Assembly: GCF_019039035.1 (NCBI RefSeq)
Contig: NZ_JAHNZT010000017.1
Span: 102,386 to 166,385, forward strand
Length of the DNA stretch: 64,000 bases
Direction of reading: 5' to 3'
Source of the DNA: Citreicoccus inhibens
Lineage (GTDB): Bacteria > Myxococcota > Myxococcia > Myxococcales > Myxococcaceae
Within the stretch, counting starts at the first letter, position 1, and every line of letters starts with the position of its first letter. Both the position numbers and the translations under genes were made by a program. The notes beneath the pieces are model-generated. The model was not told the DNA's origin and did no database searches. It was given only the letters and a program-made list of their open reading frames with translations. Shown one piece after another: positions 46,381 to 55,072 of this stretch.

Positions 46381-46962
46381 TCAGACGCGCAGCCAGCGGC
46401 GCGCGGTGGGGCCAGCGAAGCGAATCAGGCCACCAATGAGGAAGAAGCGCATCGTGCGGCCGATGATGGCCGCGAGCAGGAAGCGCTCCATCGGGACGGA
46501 CACCAGCCCGCTGCCGATGGCGACGACCTTGAACGGCGTGGGCAGCACGGTGCACAGCAGGGAAAGAATCCAGAAGTTGCGGCCGAGCAGCTCTCCCACG
46601 GTGCCGGAGATGCCGAAGCGGTCCACGTGCATGTTCAGGTCGATGTGCAGCAACTGGGCGATGCCCTGACCCACGAGCGAGCCCAGCCCGTAACCAATCA
46701 GCCCGCCCACCAGGCTGGCCACGGTTCCGAGCAGGCAGTAACGCACCCACTTCTTGGGCTGGGCCAGCACCATGGGCACCAGCACCGCGAAGGGCGGGAT
46801 GGGGAAGACGGAGCCATCCACCACCGCGACAACCATCATCGCTGCCAGGGCATGGGGCGTGGCGGACATGGCCTCCACGCGCAGATAGAGGCGGCGGTAC
46901 CAGGACAGCTTTTCAGGGCTGGCTGTCGTGGCGGAAGGGGTCGAGGTCGTGGGCTGCGACAT
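46381..46962 (-). CDS. VTT/YqaA (DedA-like) membrane protein
   Basis: 193 residues from ATG 46962 (MSQPTTSTPSATTAS). About five hydrophobic helices. The PVFPIPPFAV-like motif (DGSVFPIPPFAVLVPMVLA) and the block GGLIGYGLGSLVGQ, then RNFWILSLLCTVLPTPFKVVAIGSGLVSVPMERFLLAAIIGR belong to the SNARE-associated/VTT family, which helps move lipids or maintain membrane potential. The gene is convergent with the hybrid kinase with a 16-nt gap. Confidence 0.8.
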   Translation of the reverse strand: MSQPTTSTPSATTASPEKLSWYRRLYLRVEAMSATPHALAAMMVVAVVDGSVFPIPPFAVLVPMVLAQPKKWVRYCLLGTVASLVGGLIGYGLGSLVGQGIAQLLHIDLNMHVDRFGISGTVGELLGRNFWILSLLCTVLPTPFKVVAIGSGLVSVPMERFLLAAIIGRTMRFFLIGGLIRFAGPTARRWLRV

Positions 46963-47107
46963 GCGGGGGCGCACCCTAGCGGAACCGGGACCGGTTGCCA
47001 CCGTCCGTGCGTCACAACCCGTCCGCCCGGTCGGCCTGCCTGCCCGCTTCCCTTGTCAGCGGGACGACACGAAGGGCACACGGCCGACCGAGCCTTCCAT
47101 GCAAGGT

Positions 47108-47953
47108 CTAGTGCGCCTGGGTGGCGCTCCGCTCCGCGGGGTCGCGCAGCCACTGCGCGCACTCCTCCGGGTGGGTGAGGGGGTACAGGTGGTCCGCGCT
47201 CGGTACGCGCTCCCGCGTGGCGTGGGGGAGCAGGGCCTGGAGCCGCTCGCTGCATCGGTGGGCGGAGGCCGTGCTGGCGGTGCCGACGAGCAGGCGCACG
47301 CGCACCTCCGCGCCCAGCGCGCGCAGGGCTTCCGATGTCCCGGTGCCGGCCAATGCCTCGGCGACGAGCGGCCCTGGCTCATCGAGCAGCTCGGATTGAC
47401 GTGTGGGCGGCAGGTGCTCGAAGCCCGTGGGGCCCTGGGCGCGGCGCGACACCATGTTCCAGAAGGCTCGGCGTGCCCTGCGCGGCTGACGCAGTCCGTT
47501 CCACGCGAGCATGGCGAGGAAGTCCGCGCGCGCACCCGGGGTGCTGTCTCGACTGGCGCCGAAGGGCGCTTCGTAGAGCACGAGCGCTCGCGGGGTGGTG
47601 CCACGCTGGGCCGCGGCCTCGAGGGAAATCAGTCCCCCGCTGCTCCAGCCGAACACGGTCGCGGGCGCGTCGAGCGTCGACAAGACGCATTGCAGGTCGC
47701 GTGCATGGCGGGCCAGGGAGAGGTCGCGGCTCTTGCCGAGCGTGCTCGTGCCCCAGCCCCGTCGGTCGTACAGGAGGACGCGGTGGGTTCGCGCCAGGGC
47801 CTGGGCGAGTGGCCACAGCGCGCGTGCGCCCATCCCCGTGCCGTGGACGAGCACCACGGGAGCGCCCTGGCCCAGGACGAGGAGGGACAGGTTCGCGCCG
47901 TCATCGGTGGTGAGCCGTGAGCCCGTGGGCAGTGCCGCGTTCATGCGCGACAT
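47108..47953 (-). CDS. Alpha/beta-hydrolase
   Basis: 281 residues. Oxyanion region VVLVHGTGMGARAL, the nucleophile elbow FGWSSGGLISL (GxSxG), an acid site in the VRLLVGTASTASAHR region and the final His in SADHLYPLTHPEE give a complete alpha/beta-hydrolase triad. No signal peptide, so cytosolic; the start is ATG 47953. The substrate is an ester or lactone but cannot be named from sequence. Confidence 0.82.
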   Translation of the reverse strand: MSRMNAALPTGSRLTTDDGANLSLLVLGQGAPVVLVHGTGMGARALWPLAQALARTHRVLLYDRRGWGTSTLGKSRDLSLARHARDLQCVLSTLDAPATVFGWSSGGLISLEAAAQRGTTPRALVLYEAPFGASRDSTPGARADFLAMLAWNGLRQPRRARRAFWNMVSRRAQGPTGFEHLPPTRQSELLDEPGPLVAEALAGTGTSEALRALGAEVRVRLLVGTASTASAHRCSERLQALLPHATRERVPSADHLYPLTHPEECAQWLRDPAERSATQAH

Positions 47954-48061
47954 GCTGCATGAGCGCGTACGTGTACACAGGGCCTTTCGCGAGGCCGGCG
48001 TGCTTTCTCCATGAAGCGCCCGGATGAAATCCGGATCCGTGCGGAGTGCGCCGCCGTGGGC

Positions 48062-48100
48062 CGCGCTCCGACGATGACGCGTGGGTCATGCCGGAGCGCG
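48062..48100 (-). terminator. Hairpin downstream of the porin gene
   Basis: A perfect 9-bp inverted repeat (CGCGCTCCG at 48062-48070 with CGGAGCGCG at 48092-48100, 21-nt loop) begins 6 nt beyond the porin stop codon. No T-tract follows on the minus strand, so it may protect or weakly end the transcript. Confidence 0.35.
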
Positions 48101-48106
48101 CGGACT

Positions 48107-49276
48107 TCAGTGGAAGCTCACCGTGGCGCGTGCGAGCGCGAGCCAGGAGTTGCGTTGGGCCGGCTCCTCCAAGGGCGCGACGTCATGGTGTTGCAGGTAG
48201 CCCGCGAGCCCCACGCCGAGGAAGGACGTGGTCCACCAGCGCACCGCGACCGCGCCTCCCGTCGTGCCGCCTCGCGTGACGTCCGCCGCGCCACGTCCGA
48301 GCCACAGCCGCTCGACGCGCGCCGCGACCTCCACCGCGCCCTCTGGGACGGAGTCGAGCGAGAGACTCGGCGCGCCCTCTCGCGCGAGGGGCCAGCCTTG
48401 TCCGTCTCCGCGCGGCTGGCCGAGGACGACCCAGGACACCTCCAACGAAGCGCCCTGGCTGCGCAGCGTGGGGAGCGCCTCGCGCGGTGTCGCGGGGTTT
48501 CCGTCCGTGTCGCGCGCGCGCCGTTCCCACGCCGCCGCGCCCTCCGCGAGGACCCGGACCGCGCCCACGTCGACCCGCGCGTGGGCCTCGACCACGGAGC
48601 GCGGACCTGACACGGGCGGCGGACGGTAGAAGGTGAAGCCTTGCGGTCCGGTGCCTCCAATGCCGGGGCGGTCGAAGGCCCGCTCGACGTGCACGCCCGC
48701 GCCGGCGCGCAGCCCCCAGGACGCGGCGGCGTCTCCTCGCGAGCGGCCCCATCGCCCATCCACGCGCGCGTCCAGCGCGGGCTGGTTGTTGTCATTGCCC
48801 AGCGGGCTGCGAGAGCCATTGCCCACTCGAACCCAGGTCTCCAGCGGGAGTCCCTCAGGTGTCCACTGCGCCTCCAGCCCGAGGTCGCGGCGAGGCCAGA
48901 AGGACTGGGCCACCAGCGACAGCTCCGGGATGGGCAGCGCCTCGATGCTCTCGTCATGGGCGCTGATGAACAGCGGCGTCTTGGCGTAGCCCATCGAGAG
49001 GCGCAGCCCCTTGCCGGGGCGCACCGCGAGGTAGGCATCCACCAGCGCGGGCTTCTCCTGCGCCCACTCCGCCGCACCGATGGCGGTCATCCAGGGCACT
49101 GGCTGCGCGATGACGCCCAAACGGAGTCTCGCCAGCGCGACGTTGTCGAAGCCCTCGACGGCGGAGCCGTGCTGCCGCCAGTCCACCTCTCCGACGAAGA
49201 GGGGGCGCAGCCCCAGGTCCGCCGCCAGCGCGGGCGCGCTGACGAGTCCGAGCACCACCAGCCATGATGCGCGCAT
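48107..49276 (-). CDS. Phosphate-selective-porin-like outer membrane protein
   Basis: 389 residues. Signal peptide MRASWLVVLGLVSAPALA, then alternating strands of 10-14 residues with aromatic ends typical of a 16-strand porin barrel (ARLRLGVIAQPVPWMTAIGAAEW, GLRLSMGYAKTPLFISAHD, and the terminal LARATVSFH). It resembles OprP/OprO-type porins with a modest Lys/Arg-rich surface. The gene begins directly after the stop of the NHL lipoprotein gene (TGAATG), so both are one operon on this strand. Substrate unknown. Confidence 0.75.
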   Translation of the reverse strand: MRASWLVVLGLVSAPALAADLGLRPLFVGEVDWRQHGSAVEGFDNVALARLRLGVIAQPVPWMTAIGAAEWAQEKPALVDAYLAVRPGKGLRLSMGYAKTPLFISAHDESIEALPIPELSLVAQSFWPRRDLGLEAQWTPEGLPLETWVRVGNGSRSPLGNDNNQPALDARVDGRWGRSRGDAAASWGLRAGAGVHVERAFDRPGIGGTGPQGFTFYRPPPVSGPRSVVEAHARVDVGAVRVLAEGAAAWERRARDTDGNPATPREALPTLRSQGASLEVSWVVLGQPRGDGQGWPLAREGAPSLSLDSVPEGAVEVAARVERLWLGRGAADVTRGGTTGGAVAVRWWTTSFLGVGLAGYLQHHDVAPLEEPAQRNSWLALARATVSFH

Positions 49277-50164
49277 TCAGTCCACCGGGATGATCTGCAG
49301 GAAGTGCGTGCTGCCGTTGGTGGAGTCGCCGTCGTGGTCGGCCACGAACAGGCGCCGGTTCTTGGCGTCGTAGGCGGTGCCGCGAACCTGCTGGAAGCCG
49401 CCTGCGAGCACATGGGCCTCGCCCGTGAGGGGCGAGATGCTCAGCACCGTGCCCTGCTTCGTGCCCGTGAGCAGCTCGCCTTGTGGCCCGAGCGCCAGGA
49501 GGTCGGGCTCGGTGAGGGTGGCCAAGGTCTTCAGCTCGGAGGGATTCGAGAGGGGCGCCTGGAGGATGCGGCCCGCCGCTTGATCCGAAATGTAGAGGGT
49601 GTCCTCCACGGCGAGGATGCCCACGGGCTTCTGGAGCGCGCCGATGATCTCCTTCTCCGAGCCGTTCAAGTCCAGCAGGGCGACAGAGCCCACGTTCACG
49701 TTGCTGTTGCGCACGAAGTACGAGTCGAACAGGCGCCCGTCCTTGGCGACGGTGAGTCCGATGCGGCGGTGGTTGGTGGCCAGCTCCGGCACGACGCCGG
49801 TGGTGCCGTCGGGCCTGGCGAAGAGGACCGCGCCCGCGGTGCCGAAGCCGAAGCGGACCGTGACCAGCGTGCCGTCCGCGAGGCGGACAATCTCACCCAG
49901 GTTGGGGCTGTTGGGCGGCGCGTCGGGCAGAGCCACCGCGAGCGAGACATCCTCGCCATCGCGATACTTGAGGATGCGGTGGTTCTTGTCGTCGGCGATG
50001 TAGAGCGTCTGGTGGGTGTCGTCCCAGAACAGGCCGTTGGGGTCTCCGTCCAGCGCGATGGCGCGCGGGCCGCGCTCGATGGGGACGGGGGGCGGAGTCT
50101 TCGTTGACTCGCCGCAGCCCGCGAGAAGCAACAGCATCCAGGACAGTGGGCGAAGGATTCGCAT
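49277..50164 (-). CDS. NHL-repeat lipoprotein (SMP-30-like beta-propeller)
   Basis: 295 residues. Signal peptide and lipobox LLAGC (MRILRPLSWMLLLLAGC). The rest forms about six blades of an NHL/SMP-30-like propeller: NGLFWDDTHQTLYIADDKNHRILKY, VGILAVEDTLYISDQAAGRIL, LLALGPQGELLTGTKQGTVLSISPLTG and RGTAYDAKNRRLFVADHDGDS. It may bind a ligand or partner at the cell surface. Its stop touches the porin start, so the two are cotranscribed and likely translationally linked; they may work together in uptake. Confidence 0.78.
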   Translation of the reverse strand: MRILRPLSWMLLLLAGCGESTKTPPPVPIERGPRAIALDGDPNGLFWDDTHQTLYIADDKNHRILKYRDGEDVSLAVALPDAPPNSPNLGEIVRLADGTLVTVRFGFGTAGAVLFARPDGTTGVVPELATNHRRIGLTVAKDGRLFDSYFVRNSNVNVGSVALLDLNGSEKEIIGALQKPVGILAVEDTLYISDQAAGRILQAPLSNPSELKTLATLTEPDLLALGPQGELLTGTKQGTVLSISPLTGEAHVLAGGFQQVRGTAYDAKNRRLFVADHDGDSTNGSTHFLQIIPVD

Positions 50165-50378
50165 CCTGAGCCTCTACCACGAGGCGCGAAGCGCTCCGAG
50201 CCTCCATGCGACGCAGCTCGTGTCTCGCACGCCCCCCGAGGGAGATGCTCAGACATGGCTCGCCGACGTGAAGACAGGCTGTCGGGTGATGGCCTGGGTC
50301 ATCACGCGCACTTCGATGCGTTGCGCCGCGGTCGCCCGCCGGAGGTTGCGTCCGGCGGGCGGTGCGCTCGCGGCGGGC

Positions 50379-51074
50379 TCACGCGAGGTCGAACAGCAGG
50401 GCCTCCAGGGGCTCGGTGGCGACCAGCTCCAGCCGAGACTCGTCCGAGACGGCGACGCCGTCACCGGCCTTGAGCGCCACGCCGTTCAGCGTGCCAGCTC
50501 CGCGCGCAATCTGAACCCAGGCGTGACGGCTCGGGGCCAGGGCGTACTCGGCCTTCTCTCCCTTGCTCAGCAGCGTGCTGGACAACACCACGTCCTGGTG
50601 CACGGTGAGGCTGTTGTCGCGCGCGTCGGGGCTGACCACCACGCGCCAGTGGCCCTGGCGCTCCTGCTCCGTGAAGTGCTTCTGCTCGTAGGACGGCTTG
50701 AGGCCCTTCTGGTTCGGGAGGATCCAGATCTGGAGGAAGTGGACGTCCTCGTCCGAGCCGTTCATCTCGCTGTGCATGACTCCCGTGCCGGCGGTCATCC
50801 GCTGAACCTCGCCGGCGCGCAGCAGGCCCTGGCCTCCCGTGCTGTCGCGGTGCGCGATGGCGCCGCTCAGCGGGTAGGTGATGATCTCCATGTCCCGGTG
50901 CGGGTGCGTGTCGAAGCCCTCGCCCGAGGTGACCCGGTCCTCGTTGATGACGCGCAGGGTGCGGAATCCCATGAACTGCGGATCGAAGTACCCCGCGAAC
51001 GAGAAGGTGTGGTGGGAATCGAGCCAACCGTGGTTGGCGTGACCGCGTGCTTCGGAGGGGCGAACGTTCAACAT
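50379..51074 (-). CDS. Pirin-family protein (YhhW-like)
   Basis: 231 residues from ATG 51074 (MLNVRPSEARGHAN). The pirin core is clear: HANHGWLDSHHTFSFAGYFDP, then GEGFDTHPHRDMEIITYPLSGAIAHRDSTG (metal ligands) and MTAGTGVMHSEMNGSDEDVHFLQIWILPNQKG. This is the bicupin family of quercetinases and related oxidative-stress proteins. It sits 110 nt past the LysR gene on the same strand, with two dyad sequences in between. A LysR-type regulator beside a pirin is a common redox-sensing arrangement. Confidence 0.85.
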   Translation of the reverse strand: MLNVRPSEARGHANHGWLDSHHTFSFAGYFDPQFMGFRTLRVINEDRVTSGEGFDTHPHRDMEIITYPLSGAIAHRDSTGGQGLLRAGEVQRMTAGTGVMHSEMNGSDEDVHFLQIWILPNQKGLKPSYEQKHFTEQERQGHWRVVVSPDARDNSLTVHQDVVLSSTLLSKGEKAEYALAPSRHAWVQIARGAGTLNGVALKAGDGVAVSDESRLELVATEPLEALLFDLA

Positions 51075-51106
51075 GGTGGGGTGCTCCTTTTCTGACCACC
51101 ACAATG

Positions 51107-51168
51107 GGGGTTCGAACCCCATCTCGCCAGACGCGGAAACCGGGACGCTCCGTTCCACCCATGGAACG
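51107..51168. promoter_or_regulatory. Two dyads between the lysR and pirin genes
   Basis: A perfect 14-bp palindrome GGGGTTCGAACCCC lies at 51107-51120. An inverted repeat CGTTCC-N6-GGAACG lies at 51151-51168. The latter shares the 10-mer TGGGTGGAAC (minus strand, 51152-51161) with the lysR-yceI gap. Both may be operators. Confidence 0.5.
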
Positions 51169-51184
51169 AAACGCGGACGCGCAA

Positions 51185-52090
51185 TCAGCGGGGCGCGCGC
51201 TTGAGCGACTCTTGTCGCTCGGGCCACTGCTCGCGCAGGAACTCCACGAAGGCCATCACCTTGGGCACGTGGTGGCGCGTGGGCGGATAGACCGCATGCA
51301 CCGGCGCGCCCGCGGAGCTCCAATCTGCCAAGACGCGCTGCAGGCGCCCGCTGGTCAGGTCCTCGGCGCGGTGCAGGCTGGGCAACAGCGCGATGCCCGC
51401 CCCCGCCATGGTCACCGCGCGCAGCATGTCCGGCTCGTTCACCACCAGCCGCCCGCTCACCTTGACGTCGACGGAGCGCCCCCCCGCGTGCAGGGTCCAG
51501 ACGTTCCCCTCCAGCGTGGTGCCGAAGATGAGGCAGTCGTGCTTCGTCAGGTCGGCCGGCGTGCGAGGCGTGCCGCGTGCCTTCAGGTACTCGGGCGAGG
51601 CCACGGCCACCCGCTCGATGTCACCCAGCCGGCGAGCCATCAACGACGAGTCCGCCAGCTTCCCCGCGCGCACCGCGAGGTCGAAGCCCTCTTCCATCAG
51701 GTCCACCGCGCGGTCCGTGCACAACAGCTCCAATTGCACGTCCGGGTATCGCTTCAGGAAGGTCTGGACCAACGGGGCGATGAAGCTGAACGTCAGCGGC
51801 GTGGTGACGCGCAGCAGCCCTTGCGGGCCCGCTTGCATGCGGGTGACGGCCAGCTCGGCGGCCTCGGCCTCGGCGACCACTCGCTCGCAGTGCTCGTAGT
51901 AGGCGCGGCCCACTTCCGTCAGGTGCAGCTTGCGCGTCGTGCGCTGGAGGAGCTGCGCGCCGATGCGCTCCTCCAGCTCGGACAGCTTGCGACTCACCGT
52001 GGACTTGGGCATGCGCAGGCCGCGCGCCGCCGCCGTGAAGCTGCCGGTCTGCACCACCCGCGCGAAGATGAGGAGCTCGTTCAGGTCCAT
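51185..52090 (-). CDS. LysR-family transcriptional regulator
   Basis: 301 residues from ATG 52090 (MDLNELLIFARVVQTGSFTAAARGL); the 46 residues of longer frame upstream are not used. The N-terminal HTH (KSTVSRKLSELEERIGAQLLQRTTRKLHLTEVGRAYY) and the C-terminal periplasmic-binding-like effector domain (GLLRVTTPLTFSFIAPLVQTFLKRYPDVQLEL to DMLRAVTMAGAGIALLPS) are both complete. It diverges from yceI and precedes pirin on its own strand. Shared motif sequences in both gaps suggest that it controls both. Confidence 0.88.
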   Translation of the reverse strand: MDLNELLIFARVVQTGSFTAAARGLRMPKSTVSRKLSELEERIGAQLLQRTTRKLHLTEVGRAYYEHCERVVAEAEAAELAVTRMQAGPQGLLRVTTPLTFSFIAPLVQTFLKRYPDVQLELLCTDRAVDLMEEGFDLAVRAGKLADSSLMARRLGDIERVAVASPEYLKARGTPRTPADLTKHDCLIFGTTLEGNVWTLHAGGRSVDVKVSGRLVVNEPDMLRAVTMAGAGIALLPSLHRAEDLTSGRLQRVLADWSSAGAPVHAVYPPTRHHVPKVMAFVEFLREQWPERQESLKRAPR

Positions 52091-52121
52091 GGCCTCAGAG
52101 GGGGATTCGGTGACTGTCCCG

Positions 52122-52145
52122 TGGGTGGAACAGTCCATCCTGTTC
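52122..52145 (+). promoter_or_regulatory. Candidate LysR operator upstream of yceI
   Basis: TGGGTGGAAC at 52122-52131 overlaps an inverted repeat GAACAG-N6-CTGTTC (52128-52133 and 52140-52145) in the 136-nt gap between the lysR and yceI starts. The same 10-mer occurs before pirin. Confidence 0.5.
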
Positions 52146-52226
52146 GTCCCGTCTAATCCGGAGCGCCCCCCACCGCTACCTTCCTCTTCGTCAACGCAAC
52201 ACACCTCACGAAAAAGGAAGACAGTC

Positions 52227-52778
52227 ATGGCTCTTCAGACCTGGAACATCGACACGACGCACACGGGCATCCACTTCAGCGTGCGGCACATGGTGGTGGC
52301 GAAGGTGCGCGGCAGCTTCCAGCAGTTCAGCGGGACGTTGAACCTGGACGAGTCGAACCCCACCGCGTCGTCGGTGGCCGTGGACATCCAGACGTCCAGC
52401 ATCAACACGGGCGTCGCGCAGCGCGACAACCACCTGCGCTCGGCGGACTTCTTTGACGCGGAGAAGTTCCCCACGATGCGCTTCGTGAGCACGAAGGTGG
52501 AGAAGGCCGGCGGGCACGGGCTGCGCGTGACGGGCAACCTCACCATCCGCGACATCACCCGCGAGGTGGTGCTGGAGACCGAGCAACTCGGCGTGGCGAA
52601 GGACCCGTGGGGCAACCTCAAGGCCGCGTTCGAGGCGAAGACGTCCATTGACCGCCGCGAGTTCGGGCTGACCTGGAACCAGGCGCTGGAGGCGGGTGGC
52701 GTGCTGGTGGGCGAGCGCATCGACATCACGCTGGAGGTGCAGGCGGCCCCGGCGCAGGCCAACGGGCAGGCGGCCTGA
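52227..52778 (+). CDS. YceI-family lipocalin-like protein
   Basis: 183 residues from ATG 52227. The family pattern is complete: WNIDTTHTGIHFSVRHMVVAKVRGSFQQFSGTL, DNHLRSADFFDAEKFPTMRFVSTKV, VTGNLTIRDITREVVLE and EFGLTWNQALEAGGVLVGERIDITLEVQ. YceI proteins bind long isoprenoids or amphiphiles in a beta-barrel. This copy lacks a signal peptide, so it is cytoplasmic. The C-terminal Ala/Pro/Gln tail is extra. The osmC-like gene follows 25 nt later, probably on the same transcript. Confidence 0.88.
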   Translation: MALQTWNIDTTHTGIHFSVRHMVVAKVRGSFQQFSGTLNLDESNPTASSVAVDIQTSSINTGVAQRDNHLRSADFFDAEKFPTMRFVSTKVEKAGGHGLRVTGNLTIRDITREVVLETEQLGVAKDPWGNLKAAFEAKTSIDRREFGLTWNQALEAGGVLVGERIDITLEVQAAPAQANGQAA

Positions 52779-52803
52779 GGCTTCTGGTACCTTCAGGACC
52801 CTC

Positions 52804-53226
52804 ATGTCCATCGACAGTCAGACGGAGCAGCCTCGCGCGTTTCGGCAGGTCCTCCAGGTGGAGGGGCACACCCTCCACTCGGACATCTCGGTCGCGCAGG
52901 GCGGCGCCGGCTCCGCGCCGACGCCACATGATTTCTTCGATGCGTCCCTGGCGGCCTGCAAGGCGCTCACGGCGTCCTGGTATGCGAAGCAGCATGGCCT
53001 GGCGCTGGAGCGGGTGGAGACGCACGTCGAGCGCGACGACAGCCGCGAGCGGCAGGGCGTCTACGTGCTGAAGGTGCGGCACGCCTTCCACGGCAACCTC
53101 ACGCCCGAGGAGAAGGCGCGCCTGCACGCGGCGGTGGCTCGCTGCCCCATTCACAAGCTGATGACCACCACGGAGGTGGAGATCATCACCGAGCCCCTGG
53201 AGAGCGCGGTCGCCGCGACGGGGTGA
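52804..53226 (+). CDS. OsmC-family peroxiredoxin-like protein
   Basis: 140 residues from ATG 52804. OsmC/Ohr proteins reduce organic hydroperoxides with a Cys pair; here the two conserved cysteines appear in FDASLAACKALTASWYA and AVARCPIHKLM. The rest of the fold is as usual for an OsmC-like protein. It lies 25 nt after yceI, so yceI and this gene form an operon controlled by the divergent LysR regulator, consistent with a redox-stress theme with pirin. Confidence 0.85.
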   Translation: MSIDSQTEQPRAFRQVLQVEGHTLHSDISVAQGGAGSAPTPHDFFDASLAACKALTASWYAKQHGLALERVETHVERDDSRERQGVYVLKVRHAFHGNLTPEEKARLHAAVARCPIHKLMTTTEVEIITEPLESAVAATG

Positions 53227-53232
53227 GCGCTT

Positions 53233-53982
53233 TCAGCCGAAGCGCTCGCGCAGTCCCGAGGCGTGACTTCGGCTCAGCGGCAGGGGCTCGGGCAGGCCGC
53301 GCAGGTGGACGTCACCGCCGCCGCTCAGGCTCCGGTCCACCCGCTCGACGAAGGCGAGGTTGACCAGCGCCGAGCGGTGGATGCGCGCGAACATCCGCTC
53401 GGGCAGGCGCGCCTCCCATTCCTTCAAGGGACGTGGAGACAGCGTGCGGGTGCCGTCCGCGGTGACGACCTCCGCGTAGTCTCCGGCGCCGCAAAGACAG
53501 ACAATCTGGTCCACGCGCACGAAGCGCGAGCGGGCGCCGTTCTCGAGGAACAGCATGTCGTCCTCGGCGAGCTTCTGTCGCACGGGCCCCAGGGGCGGGG
53601 CGGGCTTGGGTCGCTCGCCGGTCTCCAGTCGCGCCAGCGTTCGCGCGAGGCGCTCCGGGTGCACGGGCTTGAGCAGGTAGTCGAGTGCGTTGACCTCGAA
53701 GGCGCGCAGCGCGTGCGCGTCATAGGCCGTCACGAAGATGACCTCGAAGGGGCACTCGGGCAGGCGCGCGAGCAGGTCGAAGCCGCTCTCTCCCGGCATC
53801 TGCACGTCGAGGAAGAGCAGGTCGGGCTGTAGTGCCTGGATGCGCTCCAGTGCGGAGGCGACGCCGTCGGCCTCGCCCACCACCTTTACGAGCGGGTGAG
53901 GGGCCAAGAGCTCGCGCAGCTCGACCCTCGCGAGCCGCTCGTCATCCACCAGCAACGCGCGCAGCGGCGACGTCATGGGCAT
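53233..53982 (-). CDS. LytTR-family response regulator
   Basis: 249 residues. Receiver domain with LRALLVDDERLARVELREL, the phosphorylated Asp in LLFLDVQMPGESG, FVTAYDAHAL and LLKPVHPERL. The C-terminal LytTR DNA-binding domain is ENGARSRFVRVDQIVCLCGAGDYAEVVTADGTRTL to RIHRSALVNLAFVERVDRS. The start is ATG 53982 or 53976. It overlaps the 3' end of the upstream sensor kinase by 41 nt, a two-component pair. Confidence 0.86.
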   Translation of the reverse strand: MPMTSPLRALLVDDERLARVELRELLAPHPLVKVVGEADGVASALERIQALQPDLLFLDVQMPGESGFDLLARLPECPFEVIFVTAYDAHALRAFEVNALDYLLKPVHPERLARTLARLETGERPKPAPPLGPVRQKLAEDDMLFLENGARSRFVRVDQIVCLCGAGDYAEVVTADGTRTLSPRPLKEWEARLPERMFARIHRSALVNLAFVERVDRSLSGGGDVHLRGLPEPLPLSRSHASGLRERFG

Positions 53983-55063
53983 CCTCGGTGATGGGGGCGG
54001 TCCACTCCCGCGCGGGCAGCTCGACGACGACGTGGACCCAACCGTCCGTCTCCGAGTGCTCCAGCGTGGCGCGGTCCGCGAAGAGTTGGGCCAGACGCTC
54101 GCGCACGTTGCGCAGCCCCGTGCCGGTGCCGTGGGCTCCGGGCCCTCGGCTGGGCGGTGCCCACTGGCCCGTGTTGTCCACCTGGATGCGCAGCAGCGAG
54201 CCCTCGCGAGTCACGCGGAGGCGCACTCGCACGGGCAACACGCCCGAGGCCATCCCGTGTTTCACCGCGTTGTCCACCAGGGGCTGGATGAGGAACGCGG
54301 GGACGGTGAGCTGCTCCAAGCCCTTCGCGACAGAGATGGTCGCGTCCAGCTTCTCTTCGAAGCGCACGGACTCGATGTTCAGGTAGCTGCGCACCATGGC
54401 CAGCTCTTCTTCCAGCGGCACGTTGGGCGCGTCGCCTTTCTGGAGGGAGAAGCGCAGGAAGTCCGCCATCTCCGTCACCATGCGCCGAGCTCTCGAGGGG
54501 TCTTCTCCTATGAGTGCCCGGACGGAGGTGAGCGCATTAAAGAGGAAGTGCGGATGCATCTGGTGCCGCAGGGACGTGAGCCTCGCCTCTTGTGCGAGCG
54601 CGTCCGCGCGAAGGGCTCGCTCTCGCTCGGTCTGCCAGGCGCGCGCGTGCTTGATGCCGAAGTAGAGCGCGCTCCAACCCAGCAGCGTGATGGCGTAGTC
54701 GTAGGCGAAGCGGGGTAGGCGGACGCTGTTGCCCGGCCAGTCGTAGGGCTGGGGATAGAACCACGCGGCCCAGGCTTCGCCCAAGGCCATCCAGACGGTG
54801 CCGAGCAGCGCGCTGCCGACCATGGACGCCAGGGCCTGGCGCTTGAAAGTGCCAGGGAAGAGTCGGCGGTAGCCCAGGCGCAACACGCTGCTGAGGACCA
54901 GCCCGAACAGCGCGCGCACGGCCTTTACCACCACGAGGTTCAGTGCCCCGCCCTCGGCGGAGAGGATGGGCAGGAAGGTGATGATGAGCAGGCCCGCATA
55001 CAGCCCCCATCCCCCGAACTGGAGGGTCCAGAATGATGGCGCGGGGGCTGGACGCTGAGACAT
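53942..55063 (-). CDS. LytS-type sensor histidine kinase
   Basis: 373 residues. About four hydrophobic helices in the first 150 residues (LQFGGWGLYAGLLIITFLPIL, LNLVVVKAVRALFGLVLSSVLRL and others), then a coiled coil and the His_kinase domain: RHQMHPHFLFNALTSVRALIGED (phosphorylated His) and PAFLIQPLVDNAVKHGM with the HATPase_c G box GTGTGLRNVRERL. This is the LytS/YehU family. Its 3' end overlaps the LytTR gene by 41 nt. The ligand is unknown. Confidence 0.84.
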   Translation of the reverse strand: MSQRPAPAPSFWTLQFGGWGLYAGLLIITFLPILSAEGGALNLVVVKAVRALFGLVLSSVLRLGYRRLFPGTFKRQALASMVGSALLGTVWMALGEAWAAWFYPQPYDWPGNSVRLPRFAYDYAITLLGWSALYFGIKHARAWQTERERALRADALAQEARLTSLRHQMHPHFLFNALTSVRALIGEDPSRARRMVTEMADFLRFSLQKGDAPNVPLEEELAMVRSYLNIESVRFEEKLDATISVAKGLEQLTVPAFLIQPLVDNAVKHGMASGVLPVRVRLRVTREGSLLRIQVDNTGQWAPPSRGPGAHGTGTGLRNVRERLAQLFADRATLEHSETDGWVHVVVELPAREWTAPITEDAHDVAAARVAGG

Positions 55064-55072
55064 GCGTGCAAG

